Source: Hymenobacter algoricola (GTDB lineage: Bacteria > Bacteroidota > Bacteroidia > Cytophagales > Hymenobacteraceae). Taken from it: DNA of 64,000 nt. Below are positions 8,354-16,980 of this stretch, piece by piece (the stretch's first letter is position 1; the number at the start of each line of letters is the position of its first letter). The stretch is from contig NZ_BAABDH010000003.1 in NCBI RefSeq assembly GCF_039539525.1, forward strand, positions 124,001 through 188,000, written 5' to 3'. Below the pieces are notes generated by a model. The model searched no databases and was not told where the DNA came from. It saw only the letters and a program-made list of their open reading frames with translations. The translations under genes and the position numbers were made by a program.

Positions 8354-8428
8354 TGGGACATACTGGGCTCGAACCAGTGACCCCTACCTTGTCGAGGTAG
8401 TGCTCTGAACCAACTGAGCTAATATCCC
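8354..8428 (-). tRNA. tRNA-Val (GAC anticodon)
   Basis: The minus strand folds as a complete 75-nt cloverleaf: acceptor GGGATAT with ATGTCCC (one G-U pair), D stem GCTC/GAGC, anticodon stem CTACC/GGTAG, T stem ACTGG/CCAGT with loop TTCGAGC, discriminator A and no encoded CCA. The anticodon at 8393-8391 is GAC, valine. Position 33, almost always U, is C in this gene (loop TCGACAA). Confidence 0.93.
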
Positions 8429-8460
8429 ATCATACGCTTCTGGTGGCGGCCGGAAAGGGC

Positions 8461-8468
8461 CAAAGATA
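8461..8468 (-). promoter_or_regulatory. -7 promoter box (TATCTTTG) for tRNA-Val
   Basis: The minus strand reads TATCTTTG, a full match to TAnnTTTG, 32 bp upstream of the mature tRNA 5' end. This predicts a short leader that is processed off. Confidence 0.6.
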
Positions 8469-8630
8469 CGGGCCGCCTCCAAATATTCGACTTATGCCCG
8501 TAAGTTTTTTTTAAGCCTGTGCGGCTTCGGGCGCAACTTTCTCTGCGGGGCAAAGTATAGCGCCTTACCAATGCACGATACCGCGGCTATTCTCGCGGCC
8601 CTATCTCTGACCAAACCACTGCTTGCAGCC

Positions 8631-9338
8631 ATGAAAAAAATCACTCTACTCTTGGCCCTGGCTCTGACCAGCGTTGCCGCCTTCGCCCAGGAAATTGACA
8701 AAATCGGCGCCCGCGCCTCCTCCGACTACGCCGGCGGCTCCGGCGGCCACGACTCCCGCAACACCGGCTTCGGCATCAAAGGCGGCCTGAACTTCGCCGA
8801 CATCTACGGCGACAATAAGAAGAACTATACCGACGGCTCCAACTACAAGTCCTTCCACGCGGGCATTTATGGCCAGTACGGCTTCAGCGACAAGTTCTCG
8901 ATTCAGCCCGAGCTGCTGTACACCCGCCAGGGTTTCAAAGGCGGCTCCACGTACACCAACGGCACCACGACCACAACCGTAAACGAGCGGCGCCTGGACT
9001 ACGTGCAGGCCCCCGTGCTGCTCGTGTACAACATCCTTGACAACGTGAGCATCCACGCCGGCCCGCAGTTTTCGCTGCTGACCAAAGTTGTGGAAGATGG
9101 CAAAGAGCGGAAGATTGCCAATGAAGGCAACACCTATGGCTACAGCTACAGTAGCATCGACTACGGCGTTTCGGCCGGCGCCGAAGCCCGGGTAGGCCCG
9201 GCCCGCGTGGGTGCCCGCTACACGGCCGGCTTTGCCGACGTAATCAACAACCAGATTGCCGTAGCCGGCAACAAAGCCATTGAGGACGTCAAAAACAGCG
9301 TTTTCCAGGTATATATCGGTGTGGGCTTCGCCCGCTAG
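8631..9338 (+). CDS. Outer-membrane beta-barrel protein (PorT-like)
   Basis: The 235-residue protein has a signal peptide (MKKITLLLALALTSVAAFAQ) followed by alternating amphipathic strands: GFGIKGGLNFADIYG, the motif FHAGIYGQYGFSDKFSIQPELLY, then SIHAGPQFSLL and a closing strand ending in VYIGVGFAR with an aromatic-like terminal pattern. This is the small eight-to-ten-strand barrel common in Bacteroidota. Start ATG 8631 was chosen for the signal peptide; an upstream in-frame ATG at 8571 would precede it by 20 residues. It stands alone between the tRNA and a bidirectional terminator. No ligand or partner can be named. Confidence 0.88.
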   Translation: MKKITLLLALALTSVAAFAQEIDKIGARASSDYAGGSGGHDSRNTGFGIKGGLNFADIYGDNKKNYTDGSNYKSFHAGIYGQYGFSDKFSIQPELLYTRQGFKGGSTYTNGTTTTTVNERRLDYVQAPVLLVYNILDNVSIHAGPQFSLLTKVVEDGKERKIANEGNTYGYSYSSIDYGVSAGAEARVGPARVGARYTAGFADVINNQIAVAGNKAIEDVKNSVFQVYIGVGFAR

Positions 9339-9352
9339 CCTCCTGGCTTGAG

Positions 9353-9390
9353 CACAAAAAAAGGAAGCCTGCGGGCTTCCTTTTTTTGTG
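9353..9390. terminator. Terminator hairpin after the barrel gene
   Basis: GGAAGCC (9363-9369) pairs with GGCTTCC (9374-9380), flanked by seven A on one side and seven T on the other; the outer CACA/TGTG also pairs. The symmetry allows function on both strands. Confidence 0.88.
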
Positions 9391-9402
9391 TCCGGATTCT
9401 GC

Positions 9403-9410
9403 CACCTTTG
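9403..9410 (+). promoter_or_regulatory. -7-like promoter box (CACCTTTG) very close to the next ATG
   Basis: CACCTTTG differs from TAnnTTTG at one base and ends five bases before ATG 9416. Transcription starting about seven bases after the box would give a leaderless or near-leaderless mRNA. Confidence 0.4.
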
Positions 9411-9415
9411 TCCGT

Positions 9416-9934
9416 ATGCTGACGTTTCTGCCTTTCTCCCTAGCGGCCGTGCTGCCCCTGATCAACCACGACCGGGAACTGCTGGCCGAGCGCGGAATGG
9501 CCGTGCTGGCCACCTGGGCTCTGCTGAATCTGGTGGTAAGCGGCTATTCCCTGGCCCGCACCAACGGCCGCACGCCCGCCCACTACTTCCACCAGATGAA
9601 CGTGGGCTGGAATTTTGTGAATGCCGTGCTGGCCGTGGTCGGCATGGTGCGCGCCCACCCCAACCAGGTGGCCGGCCTGACGCTGGCCGACAGCCTGACG
9701 GCGCAGTTTGACTTCGAGAAGATCCTGCTGCTGAATGCGGGGCTCGACGTGGCCTACCTGTGTATCGGGAGCTGGCTGCGGGCGCGGGGGGCCGTAGCTG
9801 CTCAGCGACCCGAGCGGCTGCTGGGGTTTGGCCGCTCCCTGTGGCTGCAGGGAGGCTTCCTGCTGCTGTTCGACCTCAGCCTCTACTTTGTCTACCACCA
9901 GTATGCCGCCCCACTGCTGAAGCTGGTGCCGTAA
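9416..9934 (+). CDS. Four-helix integral membrane protein of unknown function (possibly DUF6992)
   Basis: The 172-residue protein has about four hydrophobic segments: LTFLPFSLAAVLPL, MAVLATWALLNLVVSGY, VNAVLAVVGMV and a C-terminal pair around LWLQGGFLLLFDLSLYFVY. Between them is a conserved-looking polar stretch RTPAHYFHQMNVGWNFVN. I believe this corresponds to a Bacteroidota-specific uncharacterised membrane family (DUF6992), but that name is from memory of the pattern. ATG 9416 fits the promoter box immediately upstream; a GTG at 9386 in the same frame lies inside the terminator. Confidence 0.75.
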   Translation: MLTFLPFSLAAVLPLINHDRELLAERGMAVLATWALLNLVVSGYSLARTNGRTPAHYFHQMNVGWNFVNAVLAVVGMVRAHPNQVAGLTLADSLTAQFDFEKILLLNAGLDVAYLCIGSWLRARGAVAAQRPERLLGFGRSLWLQGGFLLLFDLSLYFVYHQYAAPLLKLVP

Positions 9935-9943
9935 TCTTCGGGC

Positions 9944-9984
9944 ACAAAAAAGCTCCCCGCCGGCCGTGCAGCCAGCGGAGAGCT
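9944..9984 (-). terminator. Terminator for the PfpI-family gene
   Basis: AAGCTC-C-CCGC (from 9950) pairs with GCGG-A-GAGCTT (to 9984) with one mismatch. The six A residues to its left are the T tract on the minus strand. Confidence 0.65.
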
Positions 9985-10005
9985 TACGGATAGTAGTGCC
10001 GGCCT

Positions 10006-10578
10006 CTACGCCTGCACCGCCGCCTTGGTCAGGGCTTCTTTGATCTTCTCATTGAAGTTGGGAATATCCTGCGGGTTGCGGCTGGTGATGAGGTTGCCGT
10101 CGACAACGACGGTTTCATCCACCCAATGGGCGCCGGCGTTGGTGAGGTCGGTTTTGAGGCTGGGCCAGCTCGTCATTTTCTTGCCGCGCACCACGTCGGC
10201 TTCCACCAGCGTCCAGGGGCCGTGGCAGATGGCGGCCACGGGCTTGCCGGAGCGCACAAACTCGCCGATGAAGCTTACCGCTGCCTTCTCGGTGCGCAGC
10301 ACGTCGGGGTTCATCTGCCCGCCGGGCAGCACCAGCGCGTCGTAGTCGGCTACCTGCGCGTCGCCGATAACCTTGTCGACGCTCACTTTGTCGCCCCAGT
10401 CTTTGGCCGGGCCGTCCCAGCCCTTGATGGAACCGCTTTTCAGGGAAATAACGTGGGTTTCGGCGCCCTCGCCCTCAAGGAATTTCTTGGGGTCGTCCAG
10501 CTCGGACTGCTCGAAGCCGTCGGTGGCGAGGATGGCTATTTTCTTGCCTTTGAGGCTGTCACTGCTGAAGATACTCAT
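10006..10578 (-). CDS. PfpI/DJ-1 family type 1 glutamine amidotransferase-like protein
   Basis: The 190-residue protein has the DJ-1/PfpI fold markers: KKIAILATDGFEQSEL at the start, DALVLPGGQMNPDVLR, and the nucleophile elbow AAICHGPWTLVEADV with the conserved Cys followed by His near residue 117, then VVVDGNLITSRNPQDIPNF at the C-terminal side. Members act as glyoxalase III/deglycases, chaperones or peptidases, and the sequence cannot separate these. The Glu near the N-terminus (FEQSE) that pairs with the catalytic Cys is present. It is a single-gene unit with its own terminator. Confidence 0.92.
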   Translation of the reverse strand: MSIFSSDSLKGKKIAILATDGFEQSELDDPKKFLEGEGAETHVISLKSGSIKGWDGPAKDWGDKVSVDKVIGDAQVADYDALVLPGGQMNPDVLRTEKAAVSFIGEFVRSGKPVAAICHGPWTLVEADVVRGKKMTSWPSLKTDLTNAGAHWVDETVVVDGNLITSRNPQDIPNFNEKIKEALTKAAVQA

Positions 10579-10609
10579 GTCGTCGGGGTTTGGGAAAGAA
10601 TAGAACGGA

Positions 10610-10648
10610 AAGCGAAAAGCCAGCTTCGCGCGGCGAAACTGGCTTTCT
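10610..10648 (-). terminator. Terminator for the thioesterase gene
   Basis: AAGCCAG and TTCGC on the left pair with GCGAA and CTGGCTT on the right, one mismatch apart. It lies about 35 bp beyond the thioesterase stop, with A-rich sequence on its left serving as the minus-strand T tract. Confidence 0.6.
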
Positions 10649-10680
10649 CTTAACGTAGCCCGCCGACCCGGGTTGGTACA

Positions 10681-11196
10681 TTATTCCTCCTTCCGGTCGC
10701 GCTTAAGCTGCTTGCGCAGGTGCTTCACCCGCTCGTCGAACCCATCGGGGTCGTAGCTCACGCCCTCCACATCGAGCTGGTCGAGCAGGTCCATCACGGC
10801 GTCGGAGTGGTCGGTGCGGGTACCGGACTGCACGCGCACAAAGGCCATTTCCGACCACAGCACCGCCTTCAGCCGGCTGCCGTCCTCGCTGAACATCAGC
10901 ATCTCCACGACCAGGTTGGAGTTGTCGAAGTGGATAAGCTGGGTGCGGATCCGCACGGTTTCGCCGTGGTTGGCAGGCCGCAGGTACGCTAGGTGGTGCT
11001 TGGTAATCACCCAGCCCGCGCCTTCTACCTGCGCCATCTTCCCCAGATTCAGGGCGTAGTGCTGGGTGGTATGGTCCTCGCGGGCATTAAGGAAATAGTC
11101 GAGGTAGCGGGCGTTGTTGAGGTGGCCCAGCATGTCGCAGTCCTGGAAGTGGATGCGGTGCGTGGTTTCGGGCGTCTGGAGCAATGGGGTGGTCAT
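10681..11196 (-). CDS. Acyl-CoA thioesterase (hotdog fold, 4HBT/FatA-like)
   Basis: The 171-residue protein has the hotdog signature FQDCDMLGHLNNARYLDYFLNARE, with the Asp of the DxxGHLNN motif as expected catalytic residue, followed by a strand pattern typical of YbgC-type thioesterases. It should hydrolyse an acyl-CoA or acyl-ACP thioester in the cytoplasm. The C-terminus is an acidic/basic tail (KHLRKQLKRDRKEE). ATG 11196 gives a compact start just before the motif; the longer frame to 11286 has no support. Substrate chain length cannot be read from sequence. Confidence 0.86.
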   Translation of the reverse strand: MTTPLLQTPETTHRIHFQDCDMLGHLNNARYLDYFLNAREDHTTQHYALNLGKMAQVEGAGWVITKHHLAYLRPANHGETVRIRTQLIHFDNSNLVVEMLMFSEDGSRLKAVLWSEMAFVRVQSGTRTDHSDAVMDLLDQLDVEGVSYDPDGFDERVKHLRKQLKRDRKEE

Positions 11197-11311
11197 GGGC
11201 AAGGCAGGAGCAGAGAACCGCAAAGCTCGCGGTATTGGTCCAGAGTAACAGCCAAGCCCCGGAGCGGTTTTACGGTCCGGGGCCATAAGCAGGCCGGATG
11301 GAGGAATCAGG

Positions 11312-12415
11312 CTACGGCTTCGGGAGCCGGAAGGAATCGGCTACCACCTGCTGGGCGGCAGGCTTGCGGGCATCAGCCGGGCTGTCGAACACGATGAGCA
11401 CCTGGTTGCCGTCGAGCACGGCCATGCCCTCGGCCCGGTCTTTACCGGCGGCAGACCCATGCCCGTGGGGCACGTCGAAGTAGCGGTGAATTTTATCGGG
11501 CCCGATCAGGCTGTCCTCGGCCTGGTTCAGGGCATTGGGCCAGCAGAACACGGCAATGGTGCCGTCGAGGTCCATGGTGGGGCCGGCCAGCAGGTAAAGG
11601 TCGTCGCCGGCCAGGCGCAGCTCGCGCAGGCCCATGCCGCCCAGGTCCAGGAAGTGCTTTTTGTAGTAGTGCTGCTCGCCCCCGATTTTGCCCAGGCGCA
11701 GGCGGCCGTGCTTATCGAGCTCGGGCAGCAGCTCCAGCACCAGGGCCCAGCCACGCAGCACGGGGCCGCGCAGGCCCACAAACAGGCGGCCATCGGGTGT
11801 GGCGGCCAGCCCCTCGATATCGAAGCCGTTGTCTTTGCCGGGCAGGGCCATAAAGGGCTTTAGGTGCGGGTCCTTAACCAGCAGGTCCATCAGCTCGTTG
11901 GAGTCGTCGTCGCCGTGGAGCTGGGCAGCCTGCAGCGTCACGTCGGCTTTGGTGGGGTGGGCAGCGGTTTTGTGCAGTTCAAAGTCGCCGGTTTTCTCGT
12001 TCAGCAGCAGCGGAATGCGGGCCAGCAGGTAGCGGTTCGGGTCGCTTTCCACCTTCGCCAGCTTGGCAATCTGCTTGGCCACGTTTTCGTGGTCGGGGTC
12101 GGGCTGCTTGCGCTTGAGGCTGTGCGAGCCAATCAGCCATAGGTAATGGTCGGTGGAGGCTAGCCCTTCGATATCGATTTCACTTTCCGCGTCAGCGGGC
12201 AGGTCGAGCAGCTCCGTCAGCTGATACGAGGTGTGCTGGCCGTATTCCCGCAGGCCGGTCAGGCGCAGGCGCTCCACGCTGGTGCGCTCGTCGCAGCTCA
12301 GCCACAGGTTTTCACCGGTGCAGAGCACGGTGGACAGGCCGTCGCGCACGTGTTTGCCGGCCGCGTTGAGGCTGAGCTTGGAGTTGAAATGCAGCGTGTA
12401 GGATTGGGGGCGCAT
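11312..12415 (-). CDS. DUF3616 family protein (beta-propeller-like)
   Basis: The 367-residue protein has no signal peptide. It shows repeated blocks of the kind found in propeller folds: SEIDIEGLASTDHYLWLIGS, DNGFDIEGLAATPDGRLFVGLRGP and RAEGMAVLDGNQVLIVFDSP, each with an acidic-Gly 'E-G-L/M-A' turn followed by two strands. That repeating E-G-[LM]-A signature is what I associate with DUF3616. The function of the family is unknown; a metal or substrate bound at the central acidic residues is conceivable. It lies at the 3' side of the minus-strand ABC export operon, 98 bp away, but need not belong to it. Confidence 0.82.
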   Translation of the reverse strand: MRPQSYTLHFNSKLSLNAAGKHVRDGLSTVLCTGENLWLSCDERTSVERLRLTGLREYGQHTSYQLTELLDLPADAESEIDIEGLASTDHYLWLIGSHSLKRKQPDPDHENVAKQIAKLAKVESDPNRYLLARIPLLLNEKTGDFELHKTAAHPTKADVTLQAAQLHGDDDSNELMDLLVKDPHLKPFMALPGKDNGFDIEGLAATPDGRLFVGLRGPVLRGWALVLELLPELDKHGRLRLGKIGGEQHYYKKHFLDLGGMGLRELRLAGDDLYLLAGPTMDLDGTIAVFCWPNALNQAEDSLIGPDKIHRYFDVPHGHGSAAGKDRAEGMAVLDGNQVLIVFDSPADARKPAAQQVVADSFRLPKP

Positions 12416-12512
12416 AAGCTGGATCGGGACGAAGGGTAGAAACCGTAACGGCCCCGCCCGGGGCAGGGTTGGGCCGTTGGCAAGGTAAGACAGGCTTCGG
12501 AAAATTTGCCGG

Positions 12513-13742
12513 CTACTCTTTCTTTTCCCCGTCGGCGGGCGGCCCCAGCACCTTCACCTTGTCGGCTTTCGCCAGGCCCGAGGTTATTTCCACGTTGATG
12601 CCGTCGGAGAGGCCGGTCTTGACCAGGCGCTTCTGGAATTGCTGGGGCGCGGTTTCGACCTCCACAAATACGCTGTCCTTGTTCACCTTGCCGAACTGCA
12701 GCAGACTTTCGCGGATGGCCAGCACTTGGTTGCGCCGGCCCAGCACGATGTCGCCGTTGGCCGAGTAGTTGGCGCGCAGAAACTGGCCGGGCTGGAGCCT
12801 GAGCCGGGCCCGTACCTGAAACTTGATGGCGCCTTCCTCGGCCAGGCCCTTGGGCGCAATGTATTCGAGCGTGGCCGGAAACGACTGGTTTTCCAGCGCC
12901 CCGATGGTCAGATTCAGGTCCATACCTTCACGCACCTTGCCCACTTCGCTCTCGTCGATTTTGCCCTCAAACACCAAGCTCTGCATGTCGGCAATGGCGG
13001 CTATGGTGGTGCCCTCGTTGAAGTTGTTGCGCTCCACCACCGACGAGCCCACCTTGATGGGCACATCGAGCAGCAGGCCGGTGATGGTGGAACGGACCAT
13101 GTTGGAGGCGCCGCCGGTGTTGCGGGAAGCCCCGCGCTGGGCAATCTGCAGGTCATTTTCGGCCGCGTTCAGGGCCTGCTTCCTGGCCCGCACGTCGGCC
13201 AGCAGGCGGTTGAATTCCTGGGCGGCAATAACCTTCTGGTCGAACAGCGGGCGTTGGCGGTCCAGCTCCATCTGGCTGGTTTCCAGGGCCACGCGGGCGG
13301 CCTGGATGCTGTTTTGGGCGTTGTTCACGTTGCCCGCGTTGGCCACGGTGCGGATGCGGGCCAGCAGCTGGCCTTGCTTTACCGGCTGCCCGGCTTCCAC
13401 AAACAGCTCCTCCACAATACCCGACACCTGGGGCTTGATCTGCACCTCGCGCCGGGGCACGATGCTGCCCGTGGCCACCGTCTTCTTCACGATGTCCGTC
13501 ACGAAGGGCGTTTCGGTTTTGTAGGTGATGGGGTCGGTGTGGGCCTGTTTCCAGAAATAGCGGGCCAGCCAGCCGAAGCCGGCGAGCAGTGACAAGAGCA
13601 GCAGGCCGAGAAAGATTCGTTTCATAGTAATGCGGGGTGGTTTGGGCGGCTGATAGGGCACGTGGTAGGCCTGCCCCGGACGAGCCATGACCTGCACGGG
13701 CTCCACGTCGATGGCTTCTTCAGGTAGGGCTTGGTGGTTCAT
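12513..13742 (-). CDS. HlyD/MacA-type periplasmic adaptor subunit of an ABC exporter
   Basis: After a hydrophilic N-terminal stretch, one membrane anchor (IFLGLLLLSLLAGFGWLARYF) precedes a membrane-fusion architecture: a half lipoyl motif (GSIVPRREVQIKPQVSGIV), a long alpha-hairpin rich in Ala, Gln and Arg, the second half motif (TGLLLDVPIKVGSSV) and beta-barrel domains. It should link the inner-membrane permeases to an outer-membrane channel. Possible starts are ATG 13793, which overlaps the permease stop by 8 bp, ATG 13742, and ATG 13625 at the membrane anchor. I used 13742 because codons before it look unlike coding sequence. No TolC-like gene is adjacent. Confidence 0.87.
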   Translation of the reverse strand: MNHQALPEEAIDVEPVQVMARPGQAYHVPYQPPKPPRITMKRIFLGLLLLSLLAGFGWLARYFWKQAHTDPITYKTETPFVTDIVKKTVATGSIVPRREVQIKPQVSGIVEELFVEAGQPVKQGQLLARIRTVANAGNVNNAQNSIQAARVALETSQMELDRQRPLFDQKVIAAQEFNRLLADVRARKQALNAAENDLQIAQRGASRNTGGASNMVRSTITGLLLDVPIKVGSSVVERNNFNEGTTIAAIADMQSLVFEGKIDESEVGKVREGMDLNLTIGALENQSFPATLEYIAPKGLAEEGAIKFQVRARLRLQPGQFLRANYSANGDIVLGRRNQVLAIRESLLQFGKVNKDSVFVEVETAPQQFQKRLVKTGLSDGINVEITSGLAKADKVKVLGPPADGEKKE

Positions 13743-13785
13743 AGCCGGCCCCTTGCGGGGATTAAGGTGAGAGAAAACAGTCGGA

Positions 13786-15027
13786 TTATTCATCTTTCAG
13801 CGCTACCACGGGCTGCACCTGCGCGGCCTTCATGGCCGGCACCAGGCCGGCCACGGCGCCGGCCACGACCAGCAGCGCCACCGCCGTGGCGGCCACGCCG
13901 ATGTCGACCTGCGGATTAGCGAAAAAGCCCACGTTCTGGCCCGCAATCAGGGCGTTGATGCCCGCCATCAGGGCCGTGCCGAACAGCAGCCCCAGCAGGC
14001 CCGCGGCGGCCGTGATGACGATGCTTTCCTGCACAATCAGGCTTACGATGCTCCAGGGCGTGGCTCCCAGCGCCTTGCGAATCCCGATTTCCTTGGTGCG
14101 CTCCTTCACCACGATGAGCATGATGTTGCTCACCCCGATGATGCCGGCCAGGATGGTGCCGATGCTGACCAGCCAGCTGAACCCCGAAATGCCGGTAAAC
14201 AGCCCCTGTACCCGCGCGTACTCCTCCTCCACGTTGGCCGAGCCGAAGGCCCGCTCGTCGGTGGGTGCCACCTTATGCTGCCGGGCCAGCACCTGCTTGA
14301 CCTTGGTTTCGACCAGGGCCGCCGGTACGCCGGTCTTCGGCAGGAAGGCGAAGTAGCCCACCTGGTTGACCTGGTTGAAGGTAACCTGCAGGGCCGTGAG
14401 CGGAATAATGATGGTCTGAGCCCGCTCCTGGGCATTTTCGGGCTTGCCTTCGCCCTTGAACAGGCCCACCACCCGGAAGAAGATGCCCTTGATGCGGATT
14501 TGCTGGCCCATCGGGTTTGCCGCGCCGAACAGCACCTCCGCCACCCGGTCGCCGATGACGGCCACCTTGCGCCGGTCCCGGATGTCGATGTTATTGATAA
14601 ACCGCCCGCTGGTCAGGTGCAGCGCCTCCACCGCGGGGTAGCCCGGGTACTCGCCATTGACGGAGAAAGACGAGCTTTTGGTGCCGTACTGCACCGTGAA
14701 GGTGCCGTCGAGGGAGCTGCGGGGCAGAATAACGGCGGCCTCGGGCACTTCGCGCTCCAGCGTGGCCACGTCGTCGTTGGTCAGCTGAATGAAGCGGCCC
14801 ACCTTCAGGCCGGCGTAGGGCACGCTGGTGCGCTGGGTCCAGACGAACACCGCGTTTTTGGCCACGTTGAACTCGCCTTCCACCCCGTTGCGGAAGCCCT
14901 TGCCCGCGCCCAGCAGTACCACCAGCATAAAGATGCCCCAGAACACGCCAAACGCGGTGAGCCCCGTGCGCAGCTTATGCCGCCGCACCGTGGCCCAGAT
15001 TTCGCTCCATTTATCGAGGTCGAACAT
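13786..15027 (-). CDS. MacB/FtsX-type ABC transporter permease (second copy)
   Basis: The 413-residue protein has the MacB-type layout: cytoplasmic helix MFDLDKWSEIWATVRRHKLRT, first membrane segment (LTAFGVFWGIFMLVVLLGAG), a large periplasmic domain (about residues 50-290), and three C-terminal membrane helices. The segment VVKERTKEIGIRKALGATPWSI is the conserved FtsX-family coupling region, summarised here by residues about 310-330. It is a close paralogue of the gene directly upstream (15131-16372), sharing the N-terminal and coupling sequences nearly word for word. Start 15027 was set by alignment with that paralogue. It sits 70-100 bp after it and overlaps or abuts the adaptor gene. Confidence 0.92.
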   Translation of the reverse strand: MFDLDKWSEIWATVRRHKLRTGLTAFGVFWGIFMLVVLLGAGKGFRNGVEGEFNVAKNAVFVWTQRTSVPYAGLKVGRFIQLTNDDVATLEREVPEAAVILPRSSLDGTFTVQYGTKSSSFSVNGEYPGYPAVEALHLTSGRFINNIDIRDRRKVAVIGDRVAEVLFGAANPMGQQIRIKGIFFRVVGLFKGEGKPENAQERAQTIIIPLTALQVTFNQVNQVGYFAFLPKTGVPAALVETKVKQVLARQHKVAPTDERAFGSANVEEEYARVQGLFTGISGFSWLVSIGTILAGIIGVSNIMLIVVKERTKEIGIRKALGATPWSIVSLIVQESIVITAAAGLLGLLFGTALMAGINALIAGQNVGFFANPQVDIGVAATAVALLVVAGAVAGLVPAMKAAQVQPVVALKDE

Positions 15028-15130
15028 TGCGGTAGCACGAAGTTTCACTTCGCGGGTCATTGAACAGAATTAGAACAATTAGGTAAAGAGGGGCCGACGG
15101 CGCGGGGGCTTTGCGAAGTAGAACTTCGCG

Positions 15131-16372
15131 CTACTCCGCCCTCAAGGCCTCGATGGGTTTCACATTGGCCGCCTTCATGGCCGGAATCAGCCCGGCCACG
15201 GCCCCCGACACGACCAGCAGCGCCGTGGCACTCAGTGCCACGCCCAGGTTCACCTCCGGGTGGTCGAAGTAGGAAGTGGTGCCGCCGGCTTTTTCCAGGG
15301 CGTAGCGCACCGCATCCAGCAGGGCCACGCCCGCCAGCAGCCCCAAGTAGCCCGACAGGCTGGTAATGACCACCGACTCCTGCACGATCATGCTGATGAT
15401 GCTCCAGGGCGTGGCCCCCAGCGCCTTGCGCACCCCGATTTCGCGGGTGCGCTCCTGCACGATGATGAGCATGATGTTGCTGACGCCCACCACCCCGGCC
15501 ACCAGCGTGAGCACCCCAATCACGCTCACAAACAGCTTGATACCGCTGAACAGGCCCTCGAAGCGCTGCACTTCCTCCTCGTTGTTGTCCATTTCCAGCG
15601 CCTGCTTGTCGGCCGGGTCGAACTGGTGGCGGCGCGCCAGCAGCTCCCGCACCTGGCTCTCCAGCTGCTTTACCGGCGTGCCTTTGGTGCTGCTCATGCC
15701 GATGCGCTGCACCTGGTTGTACTGGTTGAACACCGTTTGAAAGGTGCTGAAAGGCACGAAGGCGCGCTCCTCGTTGCGGCCGTTGTTCTGGGTGTTGGTG
15801 AAGGTGCCCACCACTTTGAAGAACACGCCTTTCACCTGCACGAACTTGCCCAGGCCGCTGCTGTCGCCGAACAGCACCTTGCGCACCTTCTCGCCCAGCA
15901 GCATCACCTTGCGCTGCTCCATGCCGTCGAGCGGGTTGAGCAGGCGGCCCGAAGCCAGCTTCTCGCCGTTGAGCTGGAAAAACTCGGCGTTGGCCCCGAA
16001 CACCTGGTAGGAGCCGTTTTTGGGGCCATTCATGATAGTATACTCGCCAAACAGCCGGTTGCGCGAGGCCAGCAGCTCCACGCCATCCACGTGGCGGCGG
16101 ATGGCCTCCAGGTCGTCGTTGGTGAACTTGATTTCGCGGCCCGGCTTGAGCCCCTGCCAGGGCAGGGACGTTTTGCCGGCACTCACGAACAGGCTGTTCA
16201 TGGCCCCGCCGCCAAACTCCTTCCAGATTCCGTTTTCCATGCCCTTGCCCGCGCCCAGCAGCAGCACCAGCATGAAGATGCCCCAGAACACCCCGAAGGC
16301 CGTCAGAAACGTGCGCAGCTTGTTGCGCTGCATCGTTCCCAGAATCTCCTGCCACTTATCGAGGTTGAACAT
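15131..16372 (-). CDS. MacB/FtsX-type ABC transporter permease (first copy)
   Basis: This 413-residue permease begins MFNLDKWQEILGTMQRNKLRT and has one N-terminal membrane segment (FLTAFGVFWGIFMLVLLLGAG), a periplasmic MacB-like domain and three C-terminal helices ending with AVAGLIPAMKAANVKPIEAL. The coupling stretch with EIGVRKALGATPWSIISM contacts the ATPase in the family. The pair of permeases could form a heterodimer, whereas the E. coli MacB system uses a homodimer of a fused ATPase-permease. The upstream genes are a small secreted protein and the ATPase, all on the minus strand. Confidence 0.92.
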   Translation of the reverse strand: MFNLDKWQEILGTMQRNKLRTFLTAFGVFWGIFMLVLLLGAGKGMENGIWKEFGGGAMNSLFVSAGKTSLPWQGLKPGREIKFTNDDLEAIRRHVDGVELLASRNRLFGEYTIMNGPKNGSYQVFGANAEFFQLNGEKLASGRLLNPLDGMEQRKVMLLGEKVRKVLFGDSSGLGKFVQVKGVFFKVVGTFTNTQNNGRNEERAFVPFSTFQTVFNQYNQVQRIGMSSTKGTPVKQLESQVRELLARRHQFDPADKQALEMDNNEEEVQRFEGLFSGIKLFVSVIGVLTLVAGVVGVSNIMLIIVQERTREIGVRKALGATPWSIISMIVQESVVITSLSGYLGLLAGVALLDAVRYALEKAGGTTSYFDHPEVNLGVALSATALLVVSGAVAGLIPAMKAANVKPIEALRAE

Positions 16373-16430
16373 GAGGCTGTAGTAGTACTTGATATTTGGA
16401 TAACCAATCCGGGCTTCGCCGCGGAGCAGC

Positions 16431-16934
16431 TTAGCGGCCGCAGCTCTGGCGCAGCTTTTCCAGGCGGCGCACCACGTCTTTTACCGTGGCTTCATTGGTA
16501 GTGTACAGCGCCAGGTCGAAGCTCATGCTGCTGCCTTTGCGGCTCTTTTTGATCTTGATCTGGTAGTGCTTCTGGCCGTCGTCATCGGTGTCGGGCGCGT
16601 AGGTCAGCGAGGTCACGTCGGCCCACTCGAAGGCCAGCTTCATTTCAAACACGCCGTCGTCCATCTTCACGGCCCAGCCCGAGCTGCCGCTGTTGTAGCT
16701 CACGGCCAGGGGCTTGCTGGTCTGCACGTCGGCGTCCCGGTCGCGAATGACCTGCTCGGCGTGGCAGCCGCTGAGCTTCAGGTACACGTCCTGCCTGGGC
16801 TTGTGCGGGTTGTGCATCAGCTGGGCCAGCTGCTTGGCCAGGGCCTGGGTTTCGGCGGCCGATACCTGGGCGGAAGCGGCCGGCCCGAAGCAAAAGCCGG
16901 CCAGCAGGGTGAGCACAAACAAGGTCGTTTTCAT
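16431..16934 (-). CDS. Small secreted protein inside the ABC export operon
   Basis: The 167-residue product has a signal peptide (MKTTLFVLTLLAGFCFGPAASAQ) and a mature domain of mixed alpha/beta pattern with two Cys, one at SGCHAEQ and one at QSCGR near the C-terminus, which could form a disulphide. I recognise no family. It sits 47 bp before the ATPase stop and 59 bp upstream of the first permease, all minus strand, so it is probably co-transcribed. ATG 16934 was selected for the signal peptide; the frame extends to 16988, which would overlap the ATPase gene. It may be a substrate, an accessory factor or an unrelated passenger of the operon. Confidence 0.7.
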   Translation of the reverse strand: MKTTLFVLTLLAGFCFGPAASAQVSAAETQALAKQLAQLMHNPHKPRQDVYLKLSGCHAEQVIRDRDADVQTSKPLAVSYNSGSSGWAVKMDDGVFEMKLAFEWADVTSLTYAPDTDDDGQKHYQIKIKKSRKGSSMSFDLALYTTNEATVKDVVRRLEKLRQSCGR

Positions 16935-16980
16935 AGCCGAAGGAACAGGAGTGAAAAGGTATGGGGAGGCCCGGAGGCAT

